The notes under the pieces are model-generated. The model was given only the letters and a program-made list of their open reading frames with translations, was not told the origin of the DNA and searched no databases. Source: Bacteroides cellulosilyticus (GTDB lineage Bacteria > Bacteroidota > Bacteroidia > Bacteroidales > Bacteroidaceae). Taken from it: a stretch of DNA of 64,000 nt. A program made the translations under genes and the position numbers. Position 1 is the first letter of the stretch; every line of letters begins with the position of its first letter. Shown here in pieces: positions 7,777 to 17,309 of this stretch. Location: positions 4,588,501 to 4,652,500 of the forward strand of contig NZ_CP081903.1 in the NCBI RefSeq assembly GCF_020091405.1, written 5' to 3'.

Positions 7777-10245
7777 ATGAAACTTCGGCGTAAGAGAATG
7801 AAAATGACTATAAACATAAAATTTCCGGCAGTTGTCTTGCTTTTAACAATGCTGGCCCTCTTAACTTATTCTTGCAGTGACGAGAATGAACCGGCGGGTA
7901 CAAGTATTTATCAAGGAGAAAGGATACCACTGGGCATTACTATGGGGGCACGCAACACTACCGATGAAGATAAAGTGATAAAATCCGTACGCGCCATTGT
8001 TTTTAATGACAAGGACCAACTTGTGTATAACGCAGTTTCCGATGCTTCCATAAACGATGATAACACATTTACTGCAACAATCAGGGCTGCACGGGGATAC
8101 AACAATATTTACATCATCTGTAATGAGACGACGGAACTGACGGAAAAACTCAACGCCATTAAACGGGAAAATGAAATAGAAAACGTGACATTCTCAGCCG
8201 TAGGTATCGTTGCTCCTCCGCCTATGTATGGAAATGTGACACATGCTTATGTCGAATCCCGTAGCGACGGGTCAAATGCCACCGTTATAGTTAATAATGT
8301 CAGAATGACCGAACTGCCGATAAGTGTGACACGTATGGTGGCCCGTCTTAGCTTTACAGCTATTAAAAATATAACCAATCCGGATGAAGATTTCAAAGTA
8401 GCCAAGCTCACAGTTAAGGTATGCCGTATGCCGGTCGGTACACCCATAGGAGAAGGGCAGCCATCTACAGGCGATGTCTGGTCAGACGACCTTGCGATAT
8501 CAGGAACAGGCACGCTTGACAATAATGGCGATTATACTATAAAAGATAATAGCTATACTATTCCTGCCGCACTGGATTTCATAACAATTCCTGCCACATA
8601 TATTCCTGAGCACTTGCTATCCCAACCTGAAAATGCTTCTCAGGCAACCTACCTTAAGATTGACGCACAGTGCGTACTTAAAAACGGAAGTTCTCAGGTG
8701 CTGAACTGCGTTTACCTCTTGAATATCGGTCAAGAGCCTCCCAAAAACTATAACCTGACACGAAATAACCATTATCAGATATATGCCACCATTACCGGTA
8801 TGGGGGCAATGGGGCTATATGCGCAAATAGTGGCCATGGAGGAACATGATATTACCATCAACTGGAAACCTATCGACGGACTGGTCATTGTGAGCGACAA
8901 GGCGGCAGATTATGACGCGGTTGCCGATACATCCAAAAATGTCAATATCTGGAATGATGTCAGCGTTTATTCAGGTATACTGAAAGCATATCATTCGGAG
9001 ACGGGATATAAGGATGTATTGTTCAAATATGGCAGCTTGATAGCCGTGCACAGCGGCACAAGTGCGGGTGAGGAGTTTATAGCTCCTGCCAGTGCCAGTG
9101 TACTGAACGATGTACTTTGGTATCCCGGTTCATACGATCCCTTAAGCATCAGCGGGTGGACAGGTATTCCCTACCTAAACACAGGTGGAATACCTGCAAA
9201 TAACACCGTAGACCAGGTTAAAGCCGGGGTGGGAGATCCCTGCAAGCTGGCCGGACTTTCCGAAACCCAGATCAAGGCTCAAAACATTGTGGATAACGGG
9301 CAGTGGCACATGGCTACCCCGGATGAGAACAAAGCCCTGATAGCGGCATCGGATAACGAGAATAATTCATACGGTTATCCTTCTTTCCATTGGCTGCTTT
9401 CCCCGCATAACCGGTATAGAGACGCGGGCGGTGTATCTCAGGGGGACCATTCCAATGGAGGGTATTGGACCGATGACGCTTCGGTATTCGAATTCTCCGG
9501 TAATCCATCGGGTGCAAGTTTCCAAAGCGGTAAGGACAGGCAAAGTGCCTATATGATCCGCTGCGTGCGCAATGAAATACCGGAAAGCAAGATGGAGGCG
9601 GGTACCATCTCCAGTCCTACTTATCAGGGAACCGAAAAAGGTGTAAAAGCTTATTTCGGTATAAAATCCAATGTGCCTTATTGGACGGCAACGCTTGTCA
9701 CGGGAGAAGGTGCGGGAACAGCGGATCCGAACGATTTCTCGTTCGTATCGGATGGCACCATCGTACATACGACCCACGGAAGCAATACGGAAAATATACC
9801 TGTATACGTCAAACGTAAAGAAAGTGCTTCACCGCGTTCATTCAGAGTGAAGGTGGAAGGGGGCGGTTTGGACGGACAGACAAGGAGCATATTGCTCACC
9901 GTCTCGCAAAGCGGATATGATTTACGTGCTACTACCGGATTAAGTAGTCTGGGTAATATACCTCAAACGGGAGATACTTATATGGTGAATATCCAGCTTA
10001 CTCCGACGGATATCTCCATACCTGCCGGAAAACTGTATTTGCAGGTTATTTATGGAGGCGTCCAAAAGTGTCTCAGTACTATAGTGGAGACTGCATCGAA
10101 TACGTATAGTTATTCTGTCTCGATAACAATTCCTGAGAACAGCAGTCCGAGTCCTATCAATCTTACTGTTAATATTCTACTGGAGAAAGATACCGGAGTG
10201 ACAGTTCCTCTCGGCAGTCCGTCAATTACACAAAGCGGCTACTGA
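7777..10245 (+). CDS. Large fimbrial surface lipoprotein with Lcl_C/DUF1566-like module
   Basis: This 822-residue lipoprotein has lipobox TYSC (Cys33). The N-terminal third looks like a fimbrillin/FimB-type beta-sandwich. About residues 440-610 form a module with 'GQWHMATPDENKALI', 'FHWLLSPH' and 'YMIRCVRNE', typical of the Lcl_C/DUF1566 C-type-lectin-like fold. The last 200 residues resemble Ig-like/BACON repeats ('LLTVSQSGY', 'SITQSGY'). It could be a minor or tip subunit that binds a ligand. Alternative starts lie at codons 8 and 10. The DUF4906-type name used for similar genes is possible but was not verified. Confidence 0.75.
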   Translation: MKLRRKRMKMTINIKFPAVVLLLTMLALLTYSCSDENEPAGTSIYQGERIPLGITMGARNTTDEDKVIKSVRAIVFNDKDQLVYNAVSDASINDDNTFTATIRAARGYNNIYIICNETTELTEKLNAIKRENEIENVTFSAVGIVAPPPMYGNVTHAYVESRSDGSNATVIVNNVRMTELPISVTRMVARLSFTAIKNITNPDEDFKVAKLTVKVCRMPVGTPIGEGQPSTGDVWSDDLAISGTGTLDNNGDYTIKDNSYTIPAALDFITIPATYIPEHLLSQPENASQATYLKIDAQCVLKNGSSQVLNCVYLLNIGQEPPKNYNLTRNNHYQIYATITGMGAMGLYAQIVAMEEHDITINWKPIDGLVIVSDKAADYDAVADTSKNVNIWNDVSVYSGILKAYHSETGYKDVLFKYGSLIAVHSGTSAGEEFIAPASASVLNDVLWYPGSYDPLSISGWTGIPYLNTGGIPANNTVDQVKAGVGDPCKLAGLSETQIKAQNIVDNGQWHMATPDENKALIAASDNENNSYGYPSFHWLLSPHNRYRDAGGVSQGDHSNGGYWTDDASVFEFSGNPSGASFQSGKDRQSAYMIRCVRNEIPESKMEAGTISSPTYQGTEKGVKAYFGIKSNVPYWTATLVTGEGAGTADPNDFSFVSDGTIVHTTHGSNTENIPVYVKRKESASPRSFRVKVEGGGLDGQTRSILLTVSQSGYDLRATTGLSSLGNIPQTGDTYMVNIQLTPTDISIPAGKLYLQVIYGGVQKCLSTIVETASNTYSYSVSITIPENSSPSPINLTVNILLEKDTGVTVPLGSPSITQSGY

Positions 10246-10288
10246 TGTCCTCTCCCTGGATGAAAACTTGACAATAAACATATATGAT

Positions 10289-12559
10289 ATGAACCTAAGA
10301 ACAAAATATAAAAGATATTTCCGGACAGCCTGCACCACCTTGCTGTTGCTGGCGTTCGTGGGCTGTGCAAAAGATAAACTGGCAGAGTACGGTCCCGGTG
10401 ACGCTACCGGTAAGGTGGTTATGGTCAGCCTGAAAGTCGGTATTCCCCCAGCTATAGAGCCTGCATCAACGAGCGGATATGCCGCCGCTAAGTCGCTTTT
10501 TAGGGATAGGAACGATTCCGGATTGCCGTTTACAGTGGCTTTGGAACAGGGACAAGAGCCACATGAGGTAACTACCCGGGTGTCTGACGGCACGACCAAG
10601 TTACATAACCTTTGGCTTTTCCAATTCGATGAGCACGGTTCCATTAACGGAAATCCTCATAAACTGAGTGATGCGGTAACAGCCATAAATGATTTGATGA
10701 CGATAGATGTCCCCCTCGTAGTATCAGAGAACCAAACCTTATACCTGTTGGTATTAGGCCCCAAACTTAACTATGATATGAGCGGAGTGAGCACTCTTGA
10801 TGAACTCAAGAATTGGAGTTTTGACTATCTTATTAATGTAGAAGGGCATACCCAATCGCTTATCACCGCAGATGATGAAGTGCCGCTGGCCGGAGAAGTG
10901 TCAGGTGTCACTGTGGTGGACATCGACGGTGGTAAGCGTGGTCTGGTAGAATACAACAAACCGACCGGCTTTGTGGGAGGCATCGAAATCGAGAGGTTGA
11001 TGGCACGCGTTACCTTACGTTACAAGTTCGAGGTGGAAAATTACCGGTTACAAGGTTTGAAACTGCTGAATGTGAACAATACTATCCGGCTCACCAATCC
11101 TGTAAAAAATACCGATGCGGATACATACGCCACATTTGAAATGGATCAGTTGGGTGAGCCCGATTCCAATGGCTATTACTCGGCAACATGGTATGTAGCG
11201 CAGAATCGGCAAGGGACGGTCGCAACTATTCTGAGTGAAAGCCAGCGGTACTACAAAGTGGTCAATAAGGCGCCTTCAGGTGCTGCGCCGCCACTGGGTA
11301 CGCAGATAGAGGCATGGGCATACCCTACTACCGGAACAGACGAATACGCGATCTACCAGATGTATGTTGGGAATAACAACACCGATAACTTCGATGTGGA
11401 ACCCAACCATTTTTATAATTTGCGTACTGCTATAAACGCAGAGATAAACTCGGCGAAGAATGATGAACGGATCAGGGCATATACCACCAGCCAGTATGTG
11501 GAATTTTTTTCCAGCCTTAACGTAAAGGCTTCCGGGGCATCATTCAGCTACACCCAGTACAACAAAGCGGGTGTCGATTATGACCTGGATGCAGCTTATA
11601 GTGTCCGCCCGATAGTTATACAGACTCAAGGAAGGAAAGTGGAAGTGGAAATATATACTGACGCAGATTGTACGCAGAGAGCCGATAAGGGAAGCAGTTG
11701 GCTCCTCTTGTCTTCCTCTTCCAACTATACGGATGCATTCAATAATGTTAAAGAGCCATTGGATACCCGTGTTACGGCAAGTTCCATACTTCCCACTCAG
11801 GTGAAGTTTTATCTCTATAATAAGGAATACATTTACGATGATGACGGCAAACTGGTCGACCCGGGTGAATCCGATAAATCAGGAAAGCGTTCTTTATACA
11901 TTAAAGTAACTACTACGACAGAGGGTGAAGGAGAAACATTGCAAACTTTCCATATATTCAGACTGGACCAGCGCCCGGCAGTATATGCCGGGTGTTTTGG
12001 AGGAGAAAGAGACACGGACGGAAACTATACAATGGGATTGGTGCATGACAGACCGAAACGTAGTGTATACCAGTATGACGTACCATCGGGTAAATTGGAA
12101 TATGGTTACAATGCGATTGTAACAGCTGATTATTCATACGGGACGGATGACGTGTATTATGGAAAAACCGCAACGGTAAACCTGGCCGAGAATATAAAGA
12201 ACCTTACTTGGAGTGGTAATATACCTGTCCCGCAGAAAGATGCTTCCGGACATATATTGCTATATCAATATCAACACCCCGCTAGTACATTTTCTGCAAG
12301 GGCTTGCTATGATAAGAACCGGGATGAAGATGGAAACGGACGAATAGAAGGGGAGGAGTTAAAATGGTATTTACCGGCATCCAATCAACTGATTGGCCTC
12401 TATATCGGCAGTCTATTAGATGCCAGCAGCGGGCAAACAATTACAGAAGATGGAAGTACTTCTGCCAAAAGGTGGTATTACGGGCTTAACTCTTACTATA
12501 AGACTGAGGGTAGTGCAAGGTGTGTAAGAGACATCCCTCTCCCTTCCGTTACTTATTAA
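10289..12559 (+). CDS. Fimbrial minor/tip lipoprotein with Lcl_C-like C-terminus
   Basis: From the chosen start this is a 756-residue lipoprotein with lipobox FVGC (Cys26). The ATG at 10289 gives a normal signal peptide (MNLRTKYKRYFRTACTTLLL); an ATG seven codons upstream adds only a polar extension. The N-terminal half is fimbrillin-like ('LHNLWLFQFDEHGS', 'MARVTLRYKF'), as in DUF4906-type proteins. The end ('EELKWYLPASNQLIGLYIG', 'SARCVRDIP') is the same Lcl_C-like module as in the genes on either side. It is the fifth structural gene of the operon and probably contributes to the fimbrial tip; the ligand is unknown. Confidence 0.75.
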   Translation: MNLRTKYKRYFRTACTTLLLLAFVGCAKDKLAEYGPGDATGKVVMVSLKVGIPPAIEPASTSGYAAAKSLFRDRNDSGLPFTVALEQGQEPHEVTTRVSDGTTKLHNLWLFQFDEHGSINGNPHKLSDAVTAINDLMTIDVPLVVSENQTLYLLVLGPKLNYDMSGVSTLDELKNWSFDYLINVEGHTQSLITADDEVPLAGEVSGVTVVDIDGGKRGLVEYNKPTGFVGGIEIERLMARVTLRYKFEVENYRLQGLKLLNVNNTIRLTNPVKNTDADTYATFEMDQLGEPDSNGYYSATWYVAQNRQGTVATILSESQRYYKVVNKAPSGAAPPLGTQIEAWAYPTTGTDEYAIYQMYVGNNNTDNFDVEPNHFYNLRTAINAEINSAKNDERIRAYTTSQYVEFFSSLNVKASGASFSYTQYNKAGVDYDLDAAYSVRPIVIQTQGRKVEVEIYTDADCTQRADKGSSWLLLSSSSNYTDAFNNVKEPLDTRVTASSILPTQVKFYLYNKEYIYDDDGKLVDPGESDKSGKRSLYIKVTTTTEGEGETLQTFHIFRLDQRPAVYAGCFGGERDTDGNYTMGLVHDRPKRSVYQYDVPSGKLEYGYNAIVTADYSYGTDDVYYGKTATVNLAENIKNLTWSGNIPVPQKDASGHILLYQYQHPASTFSARACYDKNRDEDGNGRIEGEELKWYLPASNQLIGLYIGSLLDASSGQTITEDGSTSAKRWYYGLNSYYKTEGSARCVRDIPLPSVTY

Positions 12560-12586
12560 TGATAAAATGAAAATATAAAGAATAAA

Positions 12587-13381
12587 ATGAAAAGAATAAC
12601 TGTCATAATCTTCGCGTCCCTTTTTATCTTGCTAAAGGGATATTCCCAGACAATAGAAGTCTATGAAGATTCAAGGGGAAACAAGTATGCGGCTATTAAT
12701 TCGAAAGATTTGCCGAAACAAAGGATCAGAGATAAAAGTGCTGTCTTTTATAACAACATTCAATTATACGAGTACACCCCGACTGGTCAAGATACGAATC
12801 CTATTATTGATACTAATGGCAACCCTGTTTATGCGGACAGGATTATCCGGCATATAGATAGCATGTATGATGCAGGCAAAATCAATAAGACTGTATCTGC
12901 ATTTTTTATAGTCTCTCCGGATATCGTATATAGCGATGGCAATGATAGCGAGGGAAAAGATAGTGGAACGCAAACAATGAATTGGGCTACGGCAAATGGC
13001 TATCTCGCTACGGCAAACAGTAATAGTTATAGTACGGAGAAGAATATTGCCGTTCCCAAGGGATGCGCTATGTATCGGGGGAAAGACGGTCAGGACGCTC
13101 CGGGAACATGGCGGATACCTACACTGCGTGAAGGAAGCCTGATTATGATTTATTATAAGGAATTAGAGGCTACAGCTACCCAAGATACCGATTGTAAAGC
13201 ATTTGCCTTATCTGACATAGCAACCACCTATTGGTTAGCGACGGAAAATACAACTTCTTCTCAAGCATGGTCAATGACAATTTATCCTGATGCGACAAGA
13301 GTGAAATATAAGTCTGTCAGAGATCTCTCCAAGGCAAGCTACTATTATCTCCGTTGCATCCGGGATATTCCGCCGGAATGA
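12587..13381 (+). CDS. Secreted protein with Lcl_C/DUF1566-like module
   Basis: This 264-residue protein has a cleavable rather than lipoprotein signal (residues 1-20, 'LLKGYSQ'). Most of the mature protein is an Lcl_C/DUF1566-like domain: 'GTWRIPTLREGSLI' (about 173-186), 'TTYWLATENTTS' and 'YYYLRCIRDIPPE' at the end. It is therefore a stand-alone version of the module that ends the two larger proteins upstream. Lacking a lipobox, it could be released or incorporated at the fimbrial tip. The gene follows the previous one by 27 bases and belongs to the operon. Confidence 0.7.
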   Translation: MKRITVIIFASLFILLKGYSQTIEVYEDSRGNKYAAINSKDLPKQRIRDKSAVFYNNIQLYEYTPTGQDTNPIIDTNGNPVYADRIIRHIDSMYDAGKINKTVSAFFIVSPDIVYSDGNDSEGKDSGTQTMNWATANGYLATANSNSYSTEKNIAVPKGCAMYRGKDGQDAPGTWRIPTLREGSLIMIYYKELEATATQDTDCKAFALSDIATTYWLATENTTSSQAWSMTIYPDATRVKYKSVRDLSKASYYYLRCIRDIPPE

Positions 13382-13450
13382 ACTATCAATCTATAAGCAA
13401 GATTTTTCTCAGCCAAAAGCCGAAGAGTGTATAATCAATCATCAAACAAA

Positions 13451-13864
13451 ATGAAAACAATAAAAGCTGAAATGTTACTGGTGGAAGGTTCGTCGTTTCC
13501 TGTCATTCAGGAGGTTTACGACCCTTTGAGCAGAAGGCGTAACGGAACCATCACTCCGCAGGCTCCCATTATTATTACCGGATGCAATTTAGAGATGCTG
13601 ACGTGGGAAAACACAAGATTATGTATTATTCCCGCAGTAAACGACAAGATACTGATAGAGCTTAACAATGTGCACAGATGCTCAGAAGATAAAGTTTGTG
13701 CAATCCTTCCGCAAGTTGACGAGGGCGAATATTTTCTGGCACTGAAAATCTTGATGAAAGATAAAGAATGTTTTATCTATATTTTCTCTGAGCCGTTGAT
13801 TGTGAGTCTAAAAAGATATGGAAGAGTAGATATGTATCCACATTACTATGATGGGGATAAGTGA
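13451..13864 (+). CDS. Small protein, possible DUF4469/Ig-like fold
   Basis: This predicted protein has 137 residues from the ATG at 13451; the longer frame to 13427 needs a GTG and adds polar residues. It has no signal peptide. The stretch 'DPLSRRRNGTITPQAPIIITGCNL' resembles the Ig-like DUF4469 region that follows HU-type domains in some Bacteroides proteins, but the HU part is absent. It may be a cytoplasmic regulator or accessory factor of the fimbrial operon. The function is not known, and the family link is from recall only. It is followed 46 bases later by the AraC-type regulator. Confidence 0.5.
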   Translation: MKTIKAEMLLVEGSSFPVIQEVYDPLSRRRNGTITPQAPIIITGCNLEMLTWENTRLCIIPAVNDKILIELNNVHRCSEDKVCAILPQVDEGEYFLALKILMKDKECFIYIFSEPLIVSLKRYGRVDMYPHYYDGDK

Positions 13865-13910
13865 TTGCTATTTATGATGCAAATAAAACAAATCTGAAAC
13901 CAGACATATT

Positions 13911-14786
13911 ATGGTAGTGAGAAAAAATAACGAATATGATCAGGCTGATACTTCGCCTGAGTTTGAAGAGTTCAATGTTTACACGGATCTAAGTGATTTA
14001 CCTCTTGATGGAAATCCTAAATATCTTGATGAATGCATTGTAGGAGTATGTACGGAAGGTTCTGCCTTTTTCAGTGTGTTTTCCAATAAGCGAAAAGTTA
14101 TCAAGAACGATTTGATAACAATTTTCCCTTACCAGCTAGCCTGTGTGACTGATTTTAGTGAAGATTTCTCTATGACATTTCTTAAGGTGCCTAAAAAGAT
14201 GTTTTTAGACACCATTTGTGGCACATATAGGCCTACTCTTGAGTACTTTTTTTATATGAGGAAAAATTTCAGCTTACCTATGTGTGAGGAAGAGTGTGAC
14301 CGGTTTATTCATTTTTGTTATATACTATCTTTCCGCATAGATTTACCATGCAGCTATTTCAGGAGGGAATCCATAATGAATCTTTTGAAGGTTTTCTTTT
14401 GGGATATGTATGTATCGTATAAGAATAGTCCACAGTCGGAAAAACCGATAAAGTATACCCATAAGGAAAAAAAGATGTTCGACTTCTTTTGTCTGGTAAT
14501 AGAATATCATACAGTCAGTCGTGATGTCGCGTTTTACGCGGAAAAAATGCATATTTCCCCTAAGTACCTGACAATGCTGATGACGGAAAATAGCGGACGT
14601 TCGGCCAAAGAGTGGATTGTTGAGTATACCATTCTTGAAATCAAGGCTCTTTTGAGGGATTCGAGCCTGGAAATTAAGGAAGTGGTTTCACGAACCAACT
14701 TTCAATCAAACTCCGTAATGACCCGTTTTTTTCGTGAATATACGGGGATGACTCCAACTGAGTATAGGGAAAGAGAGTCTTTCTGA
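13911..14786 (+). CDS. AraC family transcriptional regulator
   Basis: This 291-residue protein has a variable N-terminal sensor region (about 1-180) and a C-terminal double helix-turn-helix. The latter is seen as 'FYAEKMHISPKYLTMLMTEN' and 'VSRTNFQSNSVMTRFFREYTGMTPTEYRE', the AraC signature. It sits at the end of the first fimbrial operon and is a good candidate to control it; this is inferred from position. No own promoter is obvious in the 46-base gap, so it may be co-transcribed, giving feedback. Confidence 0.85.
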   Translation: MVVRKNNEYDQADTSPEFEEFNVYTDLSDLPLDGNPKYLDECIVGVCTEGSAFFSVFSNKRKVIKNDLITIFPYQLACVTDFSEDFSMTFLKVPKKMFLDTICGTYRPTLEYFFYMRKNFSLPMCEEECDRFIHFCYILSFRIDLPCSYFRRESIMNLLKVFFWDMYVSYKNSPQSEKPIKYTHKEKKMFDFFCLVIEYHTVSRDVAFYAEKMHISPKYLTMLMTENSGRSAKEWIVEYTILEIKALLRDSSLEIKEVVSRTNFQSNSVMTRFFREYTGMTPTEYRERESF

Positions 14787-14790
14787 GTGA

Positions 14791-14940
14791 GATGATACTG
14801 CGGAAGCGGCGTTGAAGCAAATTGGTGAGAAAGATTATTTGATACCTTATCAGGCTGACGGGCGTGAAGTGATAAAACTCGGTGTGGAATTCAGTGCTGA
14901 GAAACGCAATATCAATCGCTGGCTGACTGTAATGTCATAA
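14791..14940 (+). pseudogene. C-terminal remnant of an AAA-ATPase-like / PD-(D/E)XK (DUF1703) gene
   Basis: Directly after the AraC stop an open frame of 49 codons begins DDTAEAALKQIGEKDY, has an in-frame stop immediately upstream (14788-14790), and has no start codon. It ends in 'IKLGVEFSAEKRNINRW'. This matches the C-terminal end of AAA-ATPase-like proteins with a DUF1703 nuclease domain, where 'ALxQIxxKxY' and 'GxxFSxxxRNIxxW' are conserved. The remaining ~470 residues are missing, so it is a decay remnant. Confidence 0.7.
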
Positions 14941-14944
14941 TAAA

Positions 14945-14975
14945 AAGGGTTATCCTCTTCAAGAAGATAACCCTT
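14945..14975. terminator. Bidirectional stem-loop between convergent genes
   Basis: Arms 14945-14954 and 14966-14975 pair perfectly over 10 bases around an 11-base loop. The plus-strand 3' flank is not T-rich; the minus-strand exit runs into T residues. It separates the AraC/remnant side from the convergent OmpA gene. Confidence 0.6.
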
Positions 14976-15012
14976 ACATTACATGAATTTACTCTATTTT
15001 TTAGCCTTTTGT

Positions 15013-16143
15013 TTATTTGGCATCTTCAATAATAGAACAGATACTAACCCGGTTCCAATCCGGTTCTGTGAACATGTCACCCACTCCCTGACCTTCGGCA
15101 GTAATACGTGACGGGTTGATTTTATACTTATTCACCAAGATTGTTTTTACAGCTTCGGCACGCGCTTTAGCTATTCTTGCATTGACTTCGGCACTACCTT
15201 CCGGTGAAGCGTATCCCTTAATTACCACTGTTGTATTTGCGTATTTCTTCATGTAAGAAGCTACACGTTCCACATTTGGCAACTGAGAGGCATCGACTGT
15301 AGATCTACCTTGTCTGAAAGTAATGATGGATTCCGGAATACGGCTGGTTTCCACTACCGTCTCAACAGGAATTACCCGGTTCTGTAAGTTATTGACTTCC
15401 TGTTGCAGTGCACTGATCTTCTGTGCGTCAACATTGATCTGGCCGTTCTTCTCATTCACTTGCGAGCGAAGATTATTGATAGAATTGTTCAGGTCGCTTA
15501 TTTCGGCCGGATCATAGAGCTTCGCCAAAGTGAAGTGATGACTTCCGTTGCTGCCACCAAAGTGATAAGCTACGCCTGCCGTCAGCTCAAATGCCGCATT
15601 GTTCGCATTGAACCGGCTCCGGTTGTGTTCACCTTGCATATCATATACCAGTGCCGGTTTCACTCCTACCGTCCAAGCTTTAGCTTCGCCAAGGTTGAAG
15701 TTGAAGTTCAGTCCGAAACGGCTGGACCAGGAATTCACATCTCCAGGGCCGTCCATGTAGTAGTGCAGCCATCCCGCACCGGCCACGGCTTCGACTTCGA
15801 ATATGCGGGGAACGCCCGTATAACCTGCGAACAGGTTCATCAGGTTGACCTTGCCCAATAAGCTAAGGTCGGAAACATCGAAAGCTGTTTTGCTATTCGT
15901 GGTGTTTATATATCCCATGCCTTGAACTCCCAGTCCGAAAACAGGAGTCAGTTGCTTGGTAAACTCAAGTCCCAAAGCCGGACGGGCGTTCTTGAAGAAT
16001 GCGCTGTGGGTTAGGGGAGTTATCATGCCGGTTTTTAGTTCTACAGACCAGTTGTCTGTGAATTTGCTGCCTTGTACAGTAGTCTGAGCATTCGCTGTGA
16101 GTGCTGCTGCTACAAAAACTGATAGAATAATTGACTTTTTCAT
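15013..16143 (-). CDS. OmpA family outer-membrane porin-like protein
   Basis: This protein has 376 residues from the ATG at 16143, chosen because it opens a clean signal peptide (MKKSIILSVFVAAALTANAQ); an in-frame ATG 11 codons upstream spoils it. Residues ~22-215 form an outer-membrane beta-barrel, followed by a coiled linker ('LNNSINNLRSQVNEKNGQI', about 225-265). The C-terminal OmpA peptidoglycan-binding domain has 'GYASPEGSAEVNARIAKARAEAV'. This is the usual architecture of abundant Bacteroides OmpA proteins. It is a single gene between terminators. The weak -7-like box CAATTTTG is seen about 30 bases upstream of the start. Confidence 0.88.
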   Translation of the reverse strand: MKKSIILSVFVAAALTANAQTTVQGSKFTDNWSVELKTGMITPLTHSAFFKNARPALGLEFTKQLTPVFGLGVQGMGYINTTNSKTAFDVSDLSLLGKVNLMNLFAGYTGVPRIFEVEAVAGAGWLHYYMDGPGDVNSWSSRFGLNFNFNLGEAKAWTVGVKPALVYDMQGEHNRSRFNANNAAFELTAGVAYHFGGSNGSHHFTLAKLYDPAEISDLNNSINNLRSQVNEKNGQINVDAQKISALQQEVNNLQNRVIPVETVVETSRIPESIITFRQGRSTVDASQLPNVERVASYMKKYANTTVVIKGYASPEGSAEVNARIAKARAEAVKTILVNKYKINPSRITAEGQGVGDMFTEPDWNRVSICSIIEDAK

Positions 16144-16544
16144 AATTAAAATAATAATTAATTGGTAATATTGCAAAATTGTTATATTCTGAAGCGTTTT
16201 GCCCTTTCTTCAGAATTTGAGAAATTATGAGTTTAGGTTATCATGTTAATTTTCCGTATTTATCCTGATTTGCTTGGGTAAATATCTAATATTCAGTGAT
16301 TAATTCCTTTTTCATAATTTTATTTCTTTAATTCATGTTTAAGTTTGCTATTTGCTTATGACAACATTGTGTCTGAAGAATAGTTCGATAACCGAAATTA
16401 GAATTAACAAGAATTTAGCATTGTGTAATTTGTGTTTAAGTATGAATAGCTATCTGAAAAATAACTTTATGCAAATTGCTCTCACTGCTCTCACTGGTAT
16501 GTTAATGAATTGTTTTTTAGAACATTAATTGTAGTGATGGCAAA
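16144..16544. other. Intergenic region without a gene
   Basis: This AT-rich stretch lies between the OmpA start and the terminator of the HU-like gene. No open frame, RNA gene or strong repeat is visible apart from a short CTCTCACTG direct repeat near 16483-16497. It presumably holds the OmpA promoter and a long upstream control region. Confidence 0.5.
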
Positions 16545-16576
16545 ATAAAAAGTGAGAGCAACTTGCTTGCCCTCAC
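16545..16576 (-). terminator. Intrinsic terminator of the HU-like gene
   Basis: On the minus strand a stem of 9 paired positions out of 10 (16567-16576 with 16552-16561) is followed by TTTTTATTTTG. It lies just downstream of the HU-like stop codon. Confidence 0.75.
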
Positions 16577-16592
16577 TCCGTTTTTAACAGTT

Positions 16593-17228
16593 CTACATTT
16601 TAACTTCTTCTGTTACACCATAATAGCCCGGATTCGCCACATATAGCGGTTGTGTCAGAATTCCGATATTTTTCAGCTTTCCTTCCTCTTTCAGGCGCCG
16701 TATATGCCTCATTGCAGTCGATTTCATCATGCCGCACACTCTTTGGAAGTCACATCTGGTCAGCATCCGGTGTTCGCTGAAATAATTCGTCAGCCGATGG
16801 TCAATCTCTTCGTCAGTCAGTTTATTGGAGTGCCCGTTATGCTTGATGTTTTTCAGCCGGACGGCACCGATTTCATTTTTCAGAGTCTGGTCCGCCCGGA
16901 ACTTGATACCTTTCAGTTTTACTTTCGTATTCTTCCGTTTCGTATCTTTGGTGATTTCCCCCGTGCAAGTCAGAGTGGGGTGGAAATAGCCGATCCCGTC
17001 CAGATGCACCTGTTTGCCTTCTGCCAGTTCGTCGCCCATCGCGTGCGACAGGGCATCGAGCACGGCGCTTACATCCGTTTCCGTTAGTGAGCAGCGTTCT
17101 TGAATTTTGCGCCGCAGCCTGGCCGTGTCCGCTGTTCCGTTGAGCGTGATGCGTGCGTGAAGTTTCGTTTCCTCCTGAGTTTGGCTTGGGGCCACCGGGT
17201 TTTCATACCACTCGAATAAGATTGCCAT
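16593..17228 (-). CDS. HU-family DNA-binding protein with C-terminal winged helix
   Basis: This is a 211-residue protein. Residues 1-125 have the HU/HU-HIG layout ('ETDVSAVLDALSHAMGDELAEGKQ', 'VHLDGIGYFHPTLTCTG'). Residues ~130-205 form a helix-turn-helix-like tail ('LTRCDFQRVCGMMKSTAMRHIRRLKEEGKL'). HU proteins bend DNA; the extra helix-turn-helix suggests site-specific binding. The gene is divergent from the VapE/VirE-like gene, and the 396 bases between them contain a regular palindrome array, so this protein is a natural candidate to bind that array. That link is inferred. Confidence 0.8.
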   Translation of the reverse strand: MAILFEWYENPVAPSQTQEETKLHARITLNGTADTARLRRKIQERCSLTETDVSAVLDALSHAMGDELAEGKQVHLDGIGYFHPTLTCTGEITKDTKRKNTKVKLKGIKFRADQTLKNEIGAVRLKNIKHNGHSNKLTDEEIDHRLTNYFSEHRMLTRCDFQRVCGMMKSTAMRHIRRLKEEGKLKNIGILTQPLYVANPGYYGVTEEVKM

Positions 17229-17309
17229 CGTTGTTTGTTTTTAAATGAATGATGCATTAATTTGTTTTACATAAGGGATAGTTACGTTTAGGTAACGGCA
17301 GGGGTGTGC

